Source of the DNA: Holothuria scabra
Lineage: Eukaryota > Echinodermata > Holothuroidea > Aspidochirotida > Holothuriidae
DNA: 64,000 bases
Direction: 5' to 3'
Assembly: GCA_037179385.1 (NCBI GenBank)
Contig: CM074195.1
Span: 13,429,887 to 13,493,886, forward strand
Shown here: piece by piece, positions 23,047 to 35,488 of the stretch
How positions within the stretch are numbered: position 1 is the stretch's first letter
How the letters are laid out: every line of letters begins with the position of its first letter
The notes under the pieces: generated by a model
Databases searched by the model: none
What the model saw: the letters and a program-made list of their open reading frames with translations, nothing else
What the model was told of the DNA's origin: nothing
Translations under genes and position numbers: made by a program

Positions 23047-24818
23047 AAAACTTGATGTAGGTGGAATATGTTAAAATTCTGCTGCAGATCAGAAATTGAC
23101 CCTGATATATATACATTGTGCATATGTGACACTGCATTCAATACTAAAACTGTCTGTTTTGCCTTTCCTCTTTCAAATTCTTATTTACTCGTAATTGCAG
23201 AATTTTTTTTTTTTTTTTTTTTTGACATAGGTTTAACTCAAATATTCATCACCCTTAAAGATATCAGGTCTGGAGCAACAAGAATTCATTGTTATTTACG
23301 GCACTAGGAGTAAAATAAAATCAAAGAAAGTTCAAGTGAAAGCCTATGAATATGAAGCCACTCTTTTGGACAATTACTTTTGCATATACCAAAAGTTTTG
23401 TGAGTGACCAACAGCACGAAGTATGTCTCGGGTAATGACACTATATTTGCAAGAATTTTTGGTACATGACAAATTCCCAAAGACTCCCTGGTTTGGGGGT
23501 CTATGAGTCACCTCCGCATATTGATCTATGTAATTTCCACTTACCCACAACTACTGTAGCACCATGCAGACAGGGCACTCTTGCACCTCTACCCGAGGCC
23601 TGCTATATCCCCTCCCACTTACCACACCAGACTGATTAGACTTAACTTTGGCCTTCATATTTTCCTCCCCTTTTCTTTCCTTTTTGGAGAGAAGGAGTTT
23701 CCTTGGGAAGTATTTTTGTTAGCAGCCCTCTTTTCCAAAGCCAGAAGTGCTATTACCATAAGCAATGTATCCTTTCTGTTTGTGCTTTTTTGTAAAACCT
23801 TTAAGGTTTTTCCACTTCTTTGCAGGAAGTGTTCAAGGATATTCACGAATTTTTAATTTTAAAGGAAAGCAAGGAGGTAAACAAGAAAGTTACAAATGAT
23901 TGTTCAGTTCCTAATTTTTTATTTATGTGAATAAATTTCAATATTTAATTTTCCAGCAACAACAGAAGCTTTGACAACAGGAGTTAGATGAATATAGGTT
24001 GATGTAATTTGCAACCTTTCAAATATATATATTTGAAATTCTATACTTTAGTAACACTTAAATTCTCATGCCTATCTTCCCCTTCCCATCTTTCTCACTG
24101 TCATTACAACTTTGAGTAACTGAAGGCAACTGACATTCTTTGACACTTTGACAGACTTAGAGACTGCTGCTGATAATTCTTTTTATGTAGATGACCTAAA
24201 TGGCTGAAAATGTTAACTCAACATGGTAGAGCTTGCTTGTCTTTATGCATTAGCTCCATGCTGAGTTCTTTTACTATTGGTGTGTACTTAGAAACCTATT
24301 CACTTTTCAAATGACAGAGATAAAACAGATACTTAAACTGAGTAGAAGTTTTGAGGGAGGTTCTTAAAGGGGCTCCTTGAGTTGATATGATAACTAAATG
24401 AGAGTGTTAAGGGGTCACTAACACACCACATTGCTTATGATTAGCATTCATCAAGTTTTAAATCCAACAGCTACGGAAAAAGTTAAAATTCTTAATTTTG
24501 AGATGTCCTGACTTATCACAGTAACGTTTTTGTGCATGATTAGAAAGTGTCTGGTCACAAATTTTTGAAAACCAATTGAGCATTGAATAACAATGCGTAA
24601 AACAATTATTTGTATGTAAGATATAGGGATTGTCTAAGTTTGACCATTTGTCATTGTAAGGTGGAGAAAACTTTACAGTTTTGGAAAAATTAGTTCAATT
24701 TCATGAACCAACTTAGTGAGACACTACAAGTTTTCAGGAAGGCTTTGGAAGTACTGCAAGCTTTCTTTTTAGAAAACTTGATAAGAACAATTGATTGATT
24801 TAACAAAGCTTCCTACTC
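23047..24818. other. Intronic stretch without recognised features
   Basis: No exon recognised. It includes a T-run of about 20 at 23203-23223 and a small AT palindrome AATATATATATT at about 24018. Confidence 0.35.
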
Positions 24819-25676
24819 AAACCAGAAAGCCAAAAGGCTTAGTGATCTCTTGCCGATAAGGGGTGCTTTGTTGTCCTCATAAACCACTGAAAACAGTGAC
24901 CTCAAATGACCTTTGACCTCCACAAAAAACAATAGGGTTCTTCCTCTCAACATGGCAAATCTATATACCAAATATGAAAAGTGTCAGTCATTCCTAACTC
25001 AAGATATCACGATAACAAGTTTTTCGGTCTTTGATCTCTGGTGACCTCAAATGACCTTTGATCTCCACCAAAAACGTTAGGGTCCTTCCTCTCAACATGG
25101 CAAATCTATATACCAAATATGAAAAGTGTCGGTCATTTCTAACTCAAGATATCGCGATTACAAGGTTTTGGACCCTCTTTGATCTCTGGTGACCTCAAAT
25201 GACCTTTGACCTCCACCAAAAACAATAGGGTTCTTCCTTTCAACATGGCAAATCTATATGCCACATTTGAAAAGTGTCAGTCATTCCTACCTCGAGATAT
25301 CGCGATTACAAGGTTTTCGGTCTTTGATCTCTGGTGACCTCAAATGACCTTTGACCCCCACCAAAAACAATAGGGTCCAGAAAGCCAAAAGGCTTAGTGA
25401 TCCCTTGCCGATAAGGGGTGCTTTGTTGTCCTCATAAACCACTGAAAACAGTGACCTCAAATGACCTTTGACCTCCACAAAAAACAATAGGTTTCTTCCT
25501 CTCACCATGGAAAATTTATATACCAAATATGAAAAGGGTCAGTCATTCCTATCTCAAGATATTGCCATTACAAGGTACATCACAAACACACATACACACA
25601 TACATGCACACACACACACATACACACGACATCACCATGGCATAGATTCCTTGCCTGCCTTCGGCAAGGAATCAAA
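24819..25676 (+). mobile_element. Helentron/HINE-like element (H2)
   Basis: 5' end AACCAGAAAGCCAAAAGGCTT (small hairpin AAGCC/GGCTT) followed by the subterminal motif TGATCTCTTGCCG. The core holds about 145-bp units each with TGACCTTTGACCT or a variant (about 24907, 25050, 25198, 25345, 25460). A (CA)n tract (25587-25625) follows, then the 3' hairpin GATTCCTTGCC..GGCAAGGAATC (25645-25673). The motif near the 5' end is the inverted form of the hairpin arm, as in Helentron subterminal inverted repeats. A second copy of the 5' end starts at 25377, so the element contains an internal duplication of its own left end. No Rep/helicase coding, hence non-autonomous. Confidence 0.7.
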
Positions 25677-25790
25677 AAAGGGCAGGCAGACAAAACTGTG
25701 TAGAGTCCTAGGGTAGCAGGCAAGCAGGAAAAGGGATTAGACCATGTGCAGGATTACTTTGTAAAGAGGAGGTTAATGAGGTGTAATTAA

Positions 25791-26039
25791 CCCTTTACCA
25801 TTGTGCTCCTATCGGGGCATATTTGCACGCCTCGGGAGTGGGGGGAAAACCCATAAGCACGCCCCGCATCAGCTTCCATAGGCTATTGACCCTGTGACCT
25901 TAAACTATTGTCTCTCTCGTTGTTGTGGTTGAATTTTCGGGGAGATACTCGCAGTTTCGAGCTCTGTGTGAAACAGTAAAGATGGGTGACAGCTGCGCTC
26001 TACGCATGGGTCCAAAAGGACCCAAACAATGGTAAAGGG
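25791..26039. mobile_element. piggyBac-like MITE
   Basis: 249-bp element with perfect TIRs CCCTTTACCATTGT / ACAATGGTAAAGGG, flanked by TTAA on both sides (25787-25790 and 26040-26043). CCC..GGG ends within TTAA duplications are the classic piggyBac signature. It is markedly richer in GC and CpG than its surroundings. No coding capacity. It sits between two Helentron-like elements. Confidence 0.85.
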
Positions 26040-26268
26040 TTAAGTAGATTTTATTAACTGTTTGAGCCTAGTGAAAGAAACAAATGTGGAAAGACACAAA
26101 TACCTTCCTCATGAAATCTTAGTTGTTGATGGAGAAGAGGTAATGTAGACTTTGACCCCATTCCTACCTCTCTATTGACCAAGAAATTTTTTATTTGACA
26201 CTTCTGAGTCAATTTCCCTCATATATTTGATAGTATTCCATGTTTTCTGCTCAAAACATTTGACTATA

Positions 26269-28776
26269 AAACCAGAATGCAAAAATGCATTGAGGTTTCG
26301 ATGATACATACATGCTCTTTTCAATAAAATGCTACATTTCTTGTAACAACTGGTGACCCAAAATAACCTTTGTCTCCACCTGTAAGTGACTGGTTTTTCT
26401 TTTAACCAAAACATTTCTCTATTCAAAAAGCCAAATTTCATACTGTGCCTTAAGATATTCTGCAAACAAGGTTTTCAGAGTTTGATGCCAGGTGATACCA
26501 GATGACCATTGACCTCCACCAAAAACAACAGGTACAGTACTTTCAACTCACCATAACACATCCACATACTAATTAGAAAATCCATCCAAGTTTCCTACCT
26601 TGAGATATCACATTTTGACAAGTTTTACAAAGTTTGACCGATCATGACCCCAGATGTCCTTTCACCTCCACAAAAAAAAAAACCTTATACAGACCATCTT
26701 CTCACCATAATTCATTTACATACTAATTGTGAAATCCATCCACCTTTCATACCTTGAGCTATCCTAAACAAGTTTTCTGAGTTTGACCCCATGTGACCCC
26801 GAATGACCTTTGACCTCTACCAAAATCAATAGGGTTCTTCCTCCCATCATAACGCATCAACATATCAAGTTTGAAATCAATCCAAGCTTCCTACCTTGAG
26901 ATATAGTGTGAACAAGAAGTTCGGAGTTTGACCCCATGTGACCCCAAATGACCTTTGACCTCCACCAAAATTTATTGGGTTATTTCTTACATCATAATGC
27001 ATCAACATATCAAGTTTGAAATGAATCAAAGTTTCCTACCTTGAGATACAGTGTAAACCAGGATTTCGGGGTGTGACCCCATGTGACCCCAAATGACCTT
27101 TGACCTCCACGAAAATAAATCTGGTTCTTTCTTACATCATAACGCATCAGCCTATCAAGATTAAAATGAATCCAAGTTTCCTACCATAATGTATCATGTA
27201 AACAAGGATTTCAGGTTTTGACCCCCATGTGACCCCAAATGACCTTTGACCTCCACGAAAATACATTGGGTTCTTTCTTACATCATAACGCATCAACATA
27301 TCATGTATGAAATTAATCCAAGTTTCCTACCATGAGATATCATGTAAACAAGGATTTCAGGGTTTGACCCCACTTGACCGCAAATGACCTTTAACCTCCA
27401 CCAAAATCAATAGGGTTCTTCCTTATATCATAACGCATCAACACATCAAGTTTGAAATTAATCCAAGTTTTCTACCATGAGATATCGTGTAAACAAGGAT
27501 TTCAGGGTTTGACCCCACTTGACCGCAAATGACCTTTAACCTCCACCAAAATCAATAGGTTTCTTCCTTACATCATAACGCATCAACATATCAAGTTTGA
27601 AATTAATCCAAGTTTCCTACCATGAGATATCGTGTAAACAAGGATTTTGGGTTTTGACCCACATGACCCCAAATGACCTTTGACCTCCACCAAAATCAAT
27701 AGGGTTCTTCCTTACATCAGAACGCATCAACATATCAAGTTTGAAATTAATCCAAGTTTCCTACCATGAGATATCGTGTAAACAAGGATTTTGACCCCAC
27801 GTGACCCCAAATGACCTTTGACCTCCACCAAAATCAATAGGTTTCTTCCTTACATCAGAACGCATCAACATATCAAGTTTGAAATTAATCCAAGTTTCCT
27901 ACCATGAGATATCGTGTAAACAAGGATTTTGGGTTTTGACCCCACGTGACCCCAAATGACCTTTGACCTCCACCAAAATCAATAGGGTTCTTCCTTACAT
28001 CATAACGCATCAACATATCAAGTTTGAAATTAATCCAAGTTTCCTACCATGAGATATCGTGTAAACAAGGATTTGGGGTTTTGACCCCACGTGACCCCAA
28101 ATGACCTTTGACCTCCACCAAAATCAATAGGGTTCTTCCTTACATCATAACGCATCAACATATCAAGTTTGAAATTAATCCAAGTTTTCTACCATGAGAT
28201 ATTGTGTAAACAAGGATTTCAGGGTTTGACCCCATGTGACCCCAAATGACCTTTGACCTCCACCAAAATCAATAGGGTTCTTCCTTACATCATAACGCAT
28301 CAACATACCAAGTTTGAAATTAATCCAAGTTTTCTACCATGAGATATCGTGTAAACAAGGATTTCGGGGTTTGACCCCACGTGACCCCAAATGACCTTTG
28401 ACCTCCACCAAAATCAATAGGGTTCTTCCTTACATCATAATGCATCAATATATCAAGTTTGAAATTAATCCAAGTTTCCTGTCTTGAGATATTGTGTAAA
28501 CAAGGATTTGGGGTTTTTGACCCCCTGTGACCCCAGATGACCTTTGACCTCAACCAAAATATATAGGGTTCTTCCTCTCAGTATGGGGTATCTGTGTACC
28601 AAGTTTGAGAACTGTCAGATCTTCCCTTCTCAAGATATCGTGTAAACAAGCAAAGTGTCACAAACACACACACATACACACATACATACACACACACACA
28701 TACACACGCACATACACACATACATACACACACACGCCATCATGAATGCATAGGTTTCTCTTTTCATCGAAACCAA
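26269..28776 (+). mobile_element. Helentron/HINE-like element with 145-bp tandem core (H3)
   Basis: 5' end AAACCAGAATGCAAAAATGC.., a hairpin with arms AATGCA/TGCATT, then subterminal GGTTTCGATGA (26294-26304). The 3' end has the same motif inverted, TCATCGAAACC (28764-28774), within a GGTTTC/GAAACC hairpin. Between them lie about 15 tandem units with a period of 145 bp (starts at 27237, 27382, 27527, 27671, 27809, 27954, 28099, 28244, 28389, 28535), then a (CA)n tract at 28668-28735. Most units carry TGACCTTTGACCT. Units in the right half differ by only a few bases, so the array has been homogenised recently. No coding capacity. This architecture matches Helentron-derived HINEs and the bivalve 'pearl' elements. 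Confidence 0.75.
26950..28545. repeat. 145-bp tandem array with DR1 motifs
   Basis: Core of H3. Spacing between successive AAATGACCTTTGACC positions is 144-146 bp, apart from one 138-bp unit. Each unit contains GACCCCAAATGACCTTTGAC, then CTCCACCAAAAT, ATCATAACGCATCAACATATC and GAGATATCGTGTAAACAAGG-like segments. TGACCTTTGACCT is the reverse complement of AGGTCAAAGGTCA, a perfect DR1. Two adjacent units (27382 and 27527) carry the same ACCTTTAACCT mutation, showing that units are copied in pairs. Confidence 0.9.
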
Positions 28777-29890
28777 TAAAACCAAATGATATTAAGCTAT
28801 ACATCATTTTCAAGAAAGGGACTTCCATTGCAAGTTTAATAGCCTTTTTCAAGTCTAATAGTCCTACACATGAAAAAGCTTTTGAGAGAGAAATTTCATT
28901 TGCATGTGTTTCACTGCAAGATTAAACCCACTCTGTGGTATTGATATGGTTTGACAAGCATTTGGCAATAAGACTTTATGATGCATGCATGACGATCTAA
29001 GAGTACAGTATCAGGTGAGCAGTCTTGCATTACAGATGATCATTCTGAGTGAATCACTGTCATCTCATCAACTAGAAGACACAAGTACAATGTTTTATTT
29101 TATTTCTGAAAATCATAATTTAACAGCCCTTTCAAGATTTTGACACATTTTTCCACACAACTCGTGTTGGTGTGTCAACCTGTGTCTGTTACCATGCATG
29201 TTCACCTGTGAAAAACAAAAGAAATCACATATCTTCCTGGGTGACAAACCTGCACTTTTGGAGCCATCTGGCTGGACACAGGTTTGACACAGGTTTACAC
29301 ATCTTTTCTTGCCTTCAATTTGAAACCACAGATTTTTGTTAATATTAGTTGTAATTGCCACAGGTTTTGCCAATCAAACCTATGGCAAATCTGTGGCAAA
29401 GTGAGGCAACTGGCAAACTCATGTCGGTTTTACAGGAATTAAGACACAGTTTGTTATGCAAATCCCTGCAAAAACAACTGTCAGAAACACATGAAAACCT
29501 GCAGATTTGGAGCTAATTGACACACTTTTTTAGGTGATTCTCTGCTGCTTGATTTACAAAAATAATTTGCATGGACAATTCCCCTTATAAGGAGCAACAA
29601 CTATACAACAAAGTATACAGTTAGATGACATGGAATGCTTTTATTTGCATTGAGATATCCTATTTCTTTCCGACACAATACACAGCAACTCCTGAAGAGT
29701 TTGGTCCTATATTCTCAGGAATTAAACACCAAACCATCTTCTCACAAAATATGTTTATAAGGAGATCCAAAAGGTATACTTTTGCATCATTTATTTTAAG
29801 CCATATCAACATTTGTGGTCTGAAGCATGGATGACAACTGCTCCAACTTTTAGCAAAAATTTGTTAGATGAGAGAGTACGTATTAGCTCA
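28777..29890. other. Intronic stretch without recognised features
   Basis: No exon seen. A hairpin-forming segment at about 29358-29400 (GCCACAGGTTTTGCCA against TGGCAAATCTGTGGCA) is the only structure. Confidence 0.35.
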
Positions 29891-30969
29891 CAATAAGCCC
29901 TTTCATGATTACAACTGCGCATGACGGAACAAAGGTCATCCGGTATCACTCGCTCATTCGTATCACTGTGTGCACGTACATTTTGCAATAGTAGGCTACA
30001 AAAGATTACACTTGACTTGTAGGATTTGGGTTAAAAGATTAAAATTCATGTTAGAGGGCCTACTATTACTCCGTAAGATTTAGGAATGAATTTTGCTTTG
30101 GGTCTATGGATAAAAAAAAAAACCTAGAGTTACCTTGGCCTATGATTTTCGTCTATTACAATCGATCTTATGCGCGCTATCTCCAATTGAACACGCATGT
30201 GCTAACACGGTATAACGGTTAGTGCAACATTACTATAGCACTTGAACGTTACATGAAGTTACACTCCAAATCACAGTCTTGGGCTGAGGTAAGTTACAAC
30301 TGAGCCTGGGCGAAGCAAGTCCTGGATAGATATACTGTGAGATTTTTTTTCTGAAGGTAAAAAGCCGAGACTTAACTTTTTAGGCCTAGGCTATAGCAGT
30401 AGCAGTAAGGCGAACTATACATACAACGTACGATCGTCTACGAACTTATAGAACGAAGCCTACTTTAGGCCTTTGTATCATGTAGCATGGTAATAAAACT
30501 TCAAGCGTAGAAATAACCCCCTGATACTCATCCTAGCTCTTGTAGCTTAGGTATTTTTTTCACGAAATTTGGTAAACCAGCCTACAGTTGGTTCATTCCT
30601 TGACAAGGCCTAGCTTACGGTATTAGCATAGCAGAGAGCTTGAGAACTGTCAGTTCATACTTCCACGGGAACGGACAATTTTTTTGAGATTTTGCACATT
30701 CAAAAACTTTAAACTCAGCCAGTATCTAAGGAAAATTTATGACTGATACTTTAAAACATCTTTCGGGCCATACTAAACGTTTTGTCCATTTAGAGATGAT
30801 TTTTCGAAGCTACTTTTGGTTCATGTCCTTGTTGTTTATTGTAGGCATGCATACGTAACGTAACGATGGTATGCACAGGCGACAGCCTGCGACTAGCGTT
30901 GTTACGTGTTGCTATCCCGAATGACCTTTGACCCAGGAGGCCGATTTGTAATCATGAAAGGGCTTATTG
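29891..30969. mobile_element. 1.08-kb inverted-repeat DNA element
   Basis: The terminal 23 bp at 29892-29914 (AATAAGCCCTTTCATGATTA..) recur as a perfect reverse complement at about 30946-30968. A weaker match continues a further 30 bp inwards (AAAGGTCATCCGG against CCGAATGACCTTTG). The interior is CpG-richer than neighbouring intron and has no transposase ORF, so I call it a non-autonomous DNA transposon of unknown superfamily. No clear target duplication was seen. Confidence 0.7.
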
Positions 30970-32692
30970 GTTGGCCACAAGCATTCTAGCATAACAAAAG
31001 CTTGTGGCTTTCAAAAGTGTCTTAATTGCTCAACTGTGTATGCCACTGATCCCATGTCCCCGCAGTATTTGTACCAAGTTAAAAATCTTGTGTTCAAACT
31101 CTACAGTGGAAGTGCTACAGGGGGCATGAGGGAGTATTTGTCCCCCAGATTTTGTCCTTGCCCACCCCTACAGTTTCCCCAAATAGGAATTTAGGTCAAT
31201 TAGGAACTAAGTCAACCACAAAAATAAATCATACATATATCTCTTCTGAGACTTGATTTTCACCCAGAGATATACTAAAACCTCTGAGCTTCCAGAACCT
31301 TTGTCTATGAACCCCAACCATGCACAGAAGCACGAGCTTCGCATTCCGTTTTCTTCTTTGTATGAAATCTTTGGTCAACCCCCAACATTTTCCTTTGCCC
31401 TTGCTTGCCCCCCCCACAGTTTAGCATTCTGACACAGCCATTGGACCTCTAAAAGTGGCCACAAGATGTCACAAGGTGTGATACAGTAGTAATTATATTG
31501 TTCAACCAGTCATGAGTTATCATGCCAGTATTGATCCAGAATATTGGATGTACAGTATGTGAACTGACATGAACAGTGTAGACACCTAACCTACAAATTT
31601 GTTGCAAGCAATAAGCTGCACACACAGATCTATTGTCTTCTTGGCAGATGCTTGAATCTTACTGACTTTTAAAATAATGATATCATTTTGTTCAGGGTTT
31701 AATAAAAAACCCATCGTATCTTAAAGGAAGGTATTCATCACCTCAGATGGTTCCAACTCTGCCACTCTATTTACCTGTAGCCCCTAGCTCCCACAGCAAT
31801 TTAAAACTCATTTTTGTCCAGCCAGACATAATCCTACTGTGCAACAGTTTCATGAAAAGTCAAATCACAAGTCTGAGTTAAACTCTCATTTCATGCATCA
31901 TTTCACTCAGAAGTGATGATTCACCACACAGATCATGACAGAAGAGTATAGGCGCAGGCTGTTCTCTTTCAAATCCTGTACTCCCCTAGATTGCAGCACA
32001 GAAGGACCTTTGACATGATTCTTTGTTAATGTGTTGTAGTGATTGTAGCTATAAAATAACACATGAACACAAAAGGGAGGTTTCAAGCCAACAGCCTTAT
32101 TCCTGCACAGCTGCTTTGTTAACTTTGTTTGCTTCAGGCTTCAGGCTTCAGGCTTCAGGCCATTCAAGTCTCAACGTGGACTCGATTTGGCATGCACTGC
32201 ATCAAGAAATACCCTGGTAAGCATAAAATGTCCAATGTGTTAATACACATTAAAGAGCTGTTTCAATTGTGAATTTGGTATACTCATAGTAAAATTATAG
32301 TGTTACAGTAGGTAATGAGTGACTGGCTTGATTAAACTAGCCATAAACTACAAAATCACATGTTACCCCATCTTCTTTCCAATTAAAATGGCTAACCTAG
32401 CTGTCAAGCAAAATAGTATAGGACTTATGTTGGAGCTTCATCAGCTCAGTGCAATACACTCTGGTACAAACTCCTGTAATATATGGCCAAATTGGCCAAT
32501 GACTTAATGTGTCAAAGTATGGTGGTATACATAATAGAAATATCCCACACAGATTAGCTGTCCTGATTAAGTTATATTTCTATTACTTTCTTGTTGAAAT
32601 GATAAAGAAATTAGTTAAACAATCTCATGGTTGGCAATTTGAGAGCTTTCAAAACAGACAACTTTTATAGAGGACATCTGTATAATCCCATG
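30970..32692. other. Intronic stretch, with fragments of dispersed repeats
   Basis: 31722-31860 (AAAGGAAGGTATTCATCACC, GGTTCCAACTCTGCC, AAAACTCATTTTTGTCC) is a fragment of the family at 10311-10609 and 42422-42726. A short tandem (GGCTTCA)4 lies at about 32133-32160. No exon seen. Confidence 0.4.
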
Positions 32693-33102
32693 CATCTCTA
32701 TGTTCTGACATCTCCATGTTCTTATGTCCAGATATTTGTTTCATCAACCCTACCTTTTGACCTCTCTATGCTACAATGTCTCTCTCTATATTCCCAAAAA
32801 GTTAACTTGTGCCTTTAAAATAATGTATTTTGGTGCCAAAGACAATGTATCTGTGCCTAAGTACATTGCTTTAAAAGGGCCAAGGTGTATTATTGGGGCA
32901 GCACATAAGAACATGTATTGTGGTGCCAAAGTATAATATTTTGGCCGATGTACATTCTTTTTAAATGGCAACAAAGTACACAGAGATATTGGCAACAAAG
33001 TGCATTATTGCAGTGACTACAGTGACAAAGTACACTAAATACTGGTGCCAAAGTAAACTTTTTTTTGCCCCCCAAATAATTTTTTGTCAGAACATAGAGA
33101 TG
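32693..33102. mobile_element. Inverted-repeat element with internal CAAAGTACA-type repeats
   Basis: Perfect 18-bp inverted repeats CATCTCTATGTTCTGACA (32693-32710) and its complement (33085-33102). Further degenerate copies of the same word lie just inside and outside (GACATCTCCATGTTCTTATG, ATGTCAAAACATAGAGC). The interior repeats GTGCCAAAGTA / CAACAAAGTACA / TGACAAAGTACA irregularly. A foldback-type element is likely; no target duplication was identified. Confidence 0.6.
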
Positions 33103-35488
33103 TCAAAACATAGAGCAGTAAGTATGAGCTGTGGGTGTTCAGAGGTGTCAAAATATAGGCATGGGTGGAAATACTTGGAAAGCTGGGAGGCTCCTTCCCT
33201 GGAAATTAGGGCATCGAATTTCCCATTTCTGTACATTAAAATATTGAAAGAATTGTGGGAAATTCTAAACCTTTCATAATATCATGAAAGGTACTTTTAA
33301 GCAAAATAAGAAGATATATGTGAGAAATAGCTGTTGCTTTAAAACAGGTTTAAGGCAACTGCTCTTGCCCTTTAATATAGGAATGACTACAATTTGCTTC
33401 TACTAGATAGTACAACTCTATACTACAGATGATTTTTTTTCTAACAAATAAAATTCTACAACTACATATACTGCACGAAACTTCTATTTATCAAAACAAA
33501 ACATCCAGATACCTGTGAGATTTTTAGAGCTACTTTTAACTGATGTGAAAGCCAGTCACCAAATCTTATAATTTTGCAACTCTTTCAAATTCTCACAAAA
33601 TACCTACAGATGCTTAGTGAATTAAAAGGCCATAAAAATATTTAGATTTTGGGAAGATGGACAAGTAGGAAAAATTGTAGACCCTAAATGCATGAAATCT
33701 TATCTTCATATCTTGTTTTGCCCTAAAGCTACTGCATAGCAGCATAAATAGATCTCATATGGGAATTTCAAACTTGTACTACCTGAGCAGACTTTAGACA
33801 AGTTTAAGCCCTGTTGTTACTTCTTTTTGGTAGGTCTCTTTAAATTTGTACATTTTGATGGTCTTACAACCAATCGTAGTTTTATGGGAAGTATGAAGGA
33901 GTGAAAAAGATGCATGCATCTACAAAAGTCTTTTGGAAATATCAATGCAGGTGATAGAAGGAAAGCATTACAGATCAAAATTTAGCCCTAAAAAAGAGGC
34001 ATGCTTAATGATTATGAATATACACAGGATTGAAACAAAAAAGTCATCAGAATTTGTTAGACAGTTTTTGTTGCAAGTATTTTGTACTTAGGTTCAAATA
34101 AGTCTTTTCAGCATGCAAGAAAAACTAGCTACTGACTACATGCATTGGAGGGGCCCCATCCAAGAAGTTTAAACAGACTGAAGGGTGAAAGGTTGGATTT
34201 GATCTTAGGGGTAGTAGGAGGGGAGTCCTCCTTCACTTTGTAAATCTTGCTTTTGGAGGAGGACTGGGATGCACAAAAGTGCTAGCACACAATGCAGTAT
34301 ATTTATAACATACATAATGAATGATGCCCTTGCATGACCAAAAATAAGGAAACACTGGTACCTCTGCCAGGCCCAGTTCTAGAACAGGTTTGTCTGAAAT
34401 CAGAGAGCAATATAAACCCTTCAGTTTAAGGGTAGACCGCTCTTCAAAAAGCCCCAAAAGCAGACAACATGAACAGTTGTTGCAATCCTTCTCTCAATGA
34501 TGGTTAATACTGTACAATTGAAATGGTCATTTTCACATAGAATTGTCCTTTACTGTTTTAATGGGGAAAATGACATCTTAAACAGGATTATTTTCAGGTA
34601 AAATAAACTTACCAAAAGAGAGAAAGGGATGACAGTAAAGTAGGTGAGGGGAGGAAATGTATTGGTGTTAAAATGGCTGAGAACAAGTGAGAGCATCTTG
34701 AAAGAGTTTCACAGGAATGGATAAAACCTTCTTTGTAGCATTTCAGGAGCCACAGTGGTCCTGTACATAAAGGAGCATCGAGGGATTGAAATGATGATCA
34801 AATCCATGCATGTGATTGATATACTGTTTACTGATGATTAAGGCCAGCCATTACTAGGGGGAATCAGCCTAAATCATGAATCCTTATTCTTTGGTTTGCA
34901 TGTATGCCTGTAAACTACAACCCCAACGTAAACAGATAGAGAGTAAATTTTAAACTGGATGCATCCATGGTTCCAGCTAGACCAAAAATGAGTAGACTAG
35001 ATTAAAAAATAAGTCTGAGAGTAGTCCCCCAGCTTGAAGTAGTGTAGTAAACTGTCCTGTTTCATGATTGGCTCTCCAGAGTCACGTGATAATACTTTTT
35101 CTCCACAAATATGCTATTTACCAGTATGAACTGCTTGGTTTACTCATGAATATGGGAGATATTTAAAAAGAGAATTCTGACATTTAGCTGTTATTTTAAA
35201 ATAATTTTGGGGTTACTTCTCTTCCCCTTTAAAGTTGGCGGTCACCTTGAAAATGGCCAGCAAATCTCACCATCAATTCATTGCATGGATTAAAATACAA
35301 CAGCAAAGCAAGCTTTTTTTATTTGGGATGGTTATGATAGTGCTTAACATACTATGAATAAACTGTAGATGGATACTGGTTTGCAAGCCTGATTCAAACT
35401 AGCAACATTTTTGCTTAATTATCTTGAAAGCTAAACATGAAAAATACCTGTAGATGGCTGTATTTTTGAAGCATCAAAATCTGTAACA
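33103..35488. other. Intronic stretch with MITE fragments
   Basis: 33352-33384 (CAACTGCTCTTGCCCTTTAA) matches the end of the MITE at 51478-51751. 34995-35235 looks like a decayed relative (GAGAGTAGTCCCCCAGCTTG at left, GGGGTTACTTCTCTTCCCCTTTAA at right). No exon. Confidence 0.4.
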
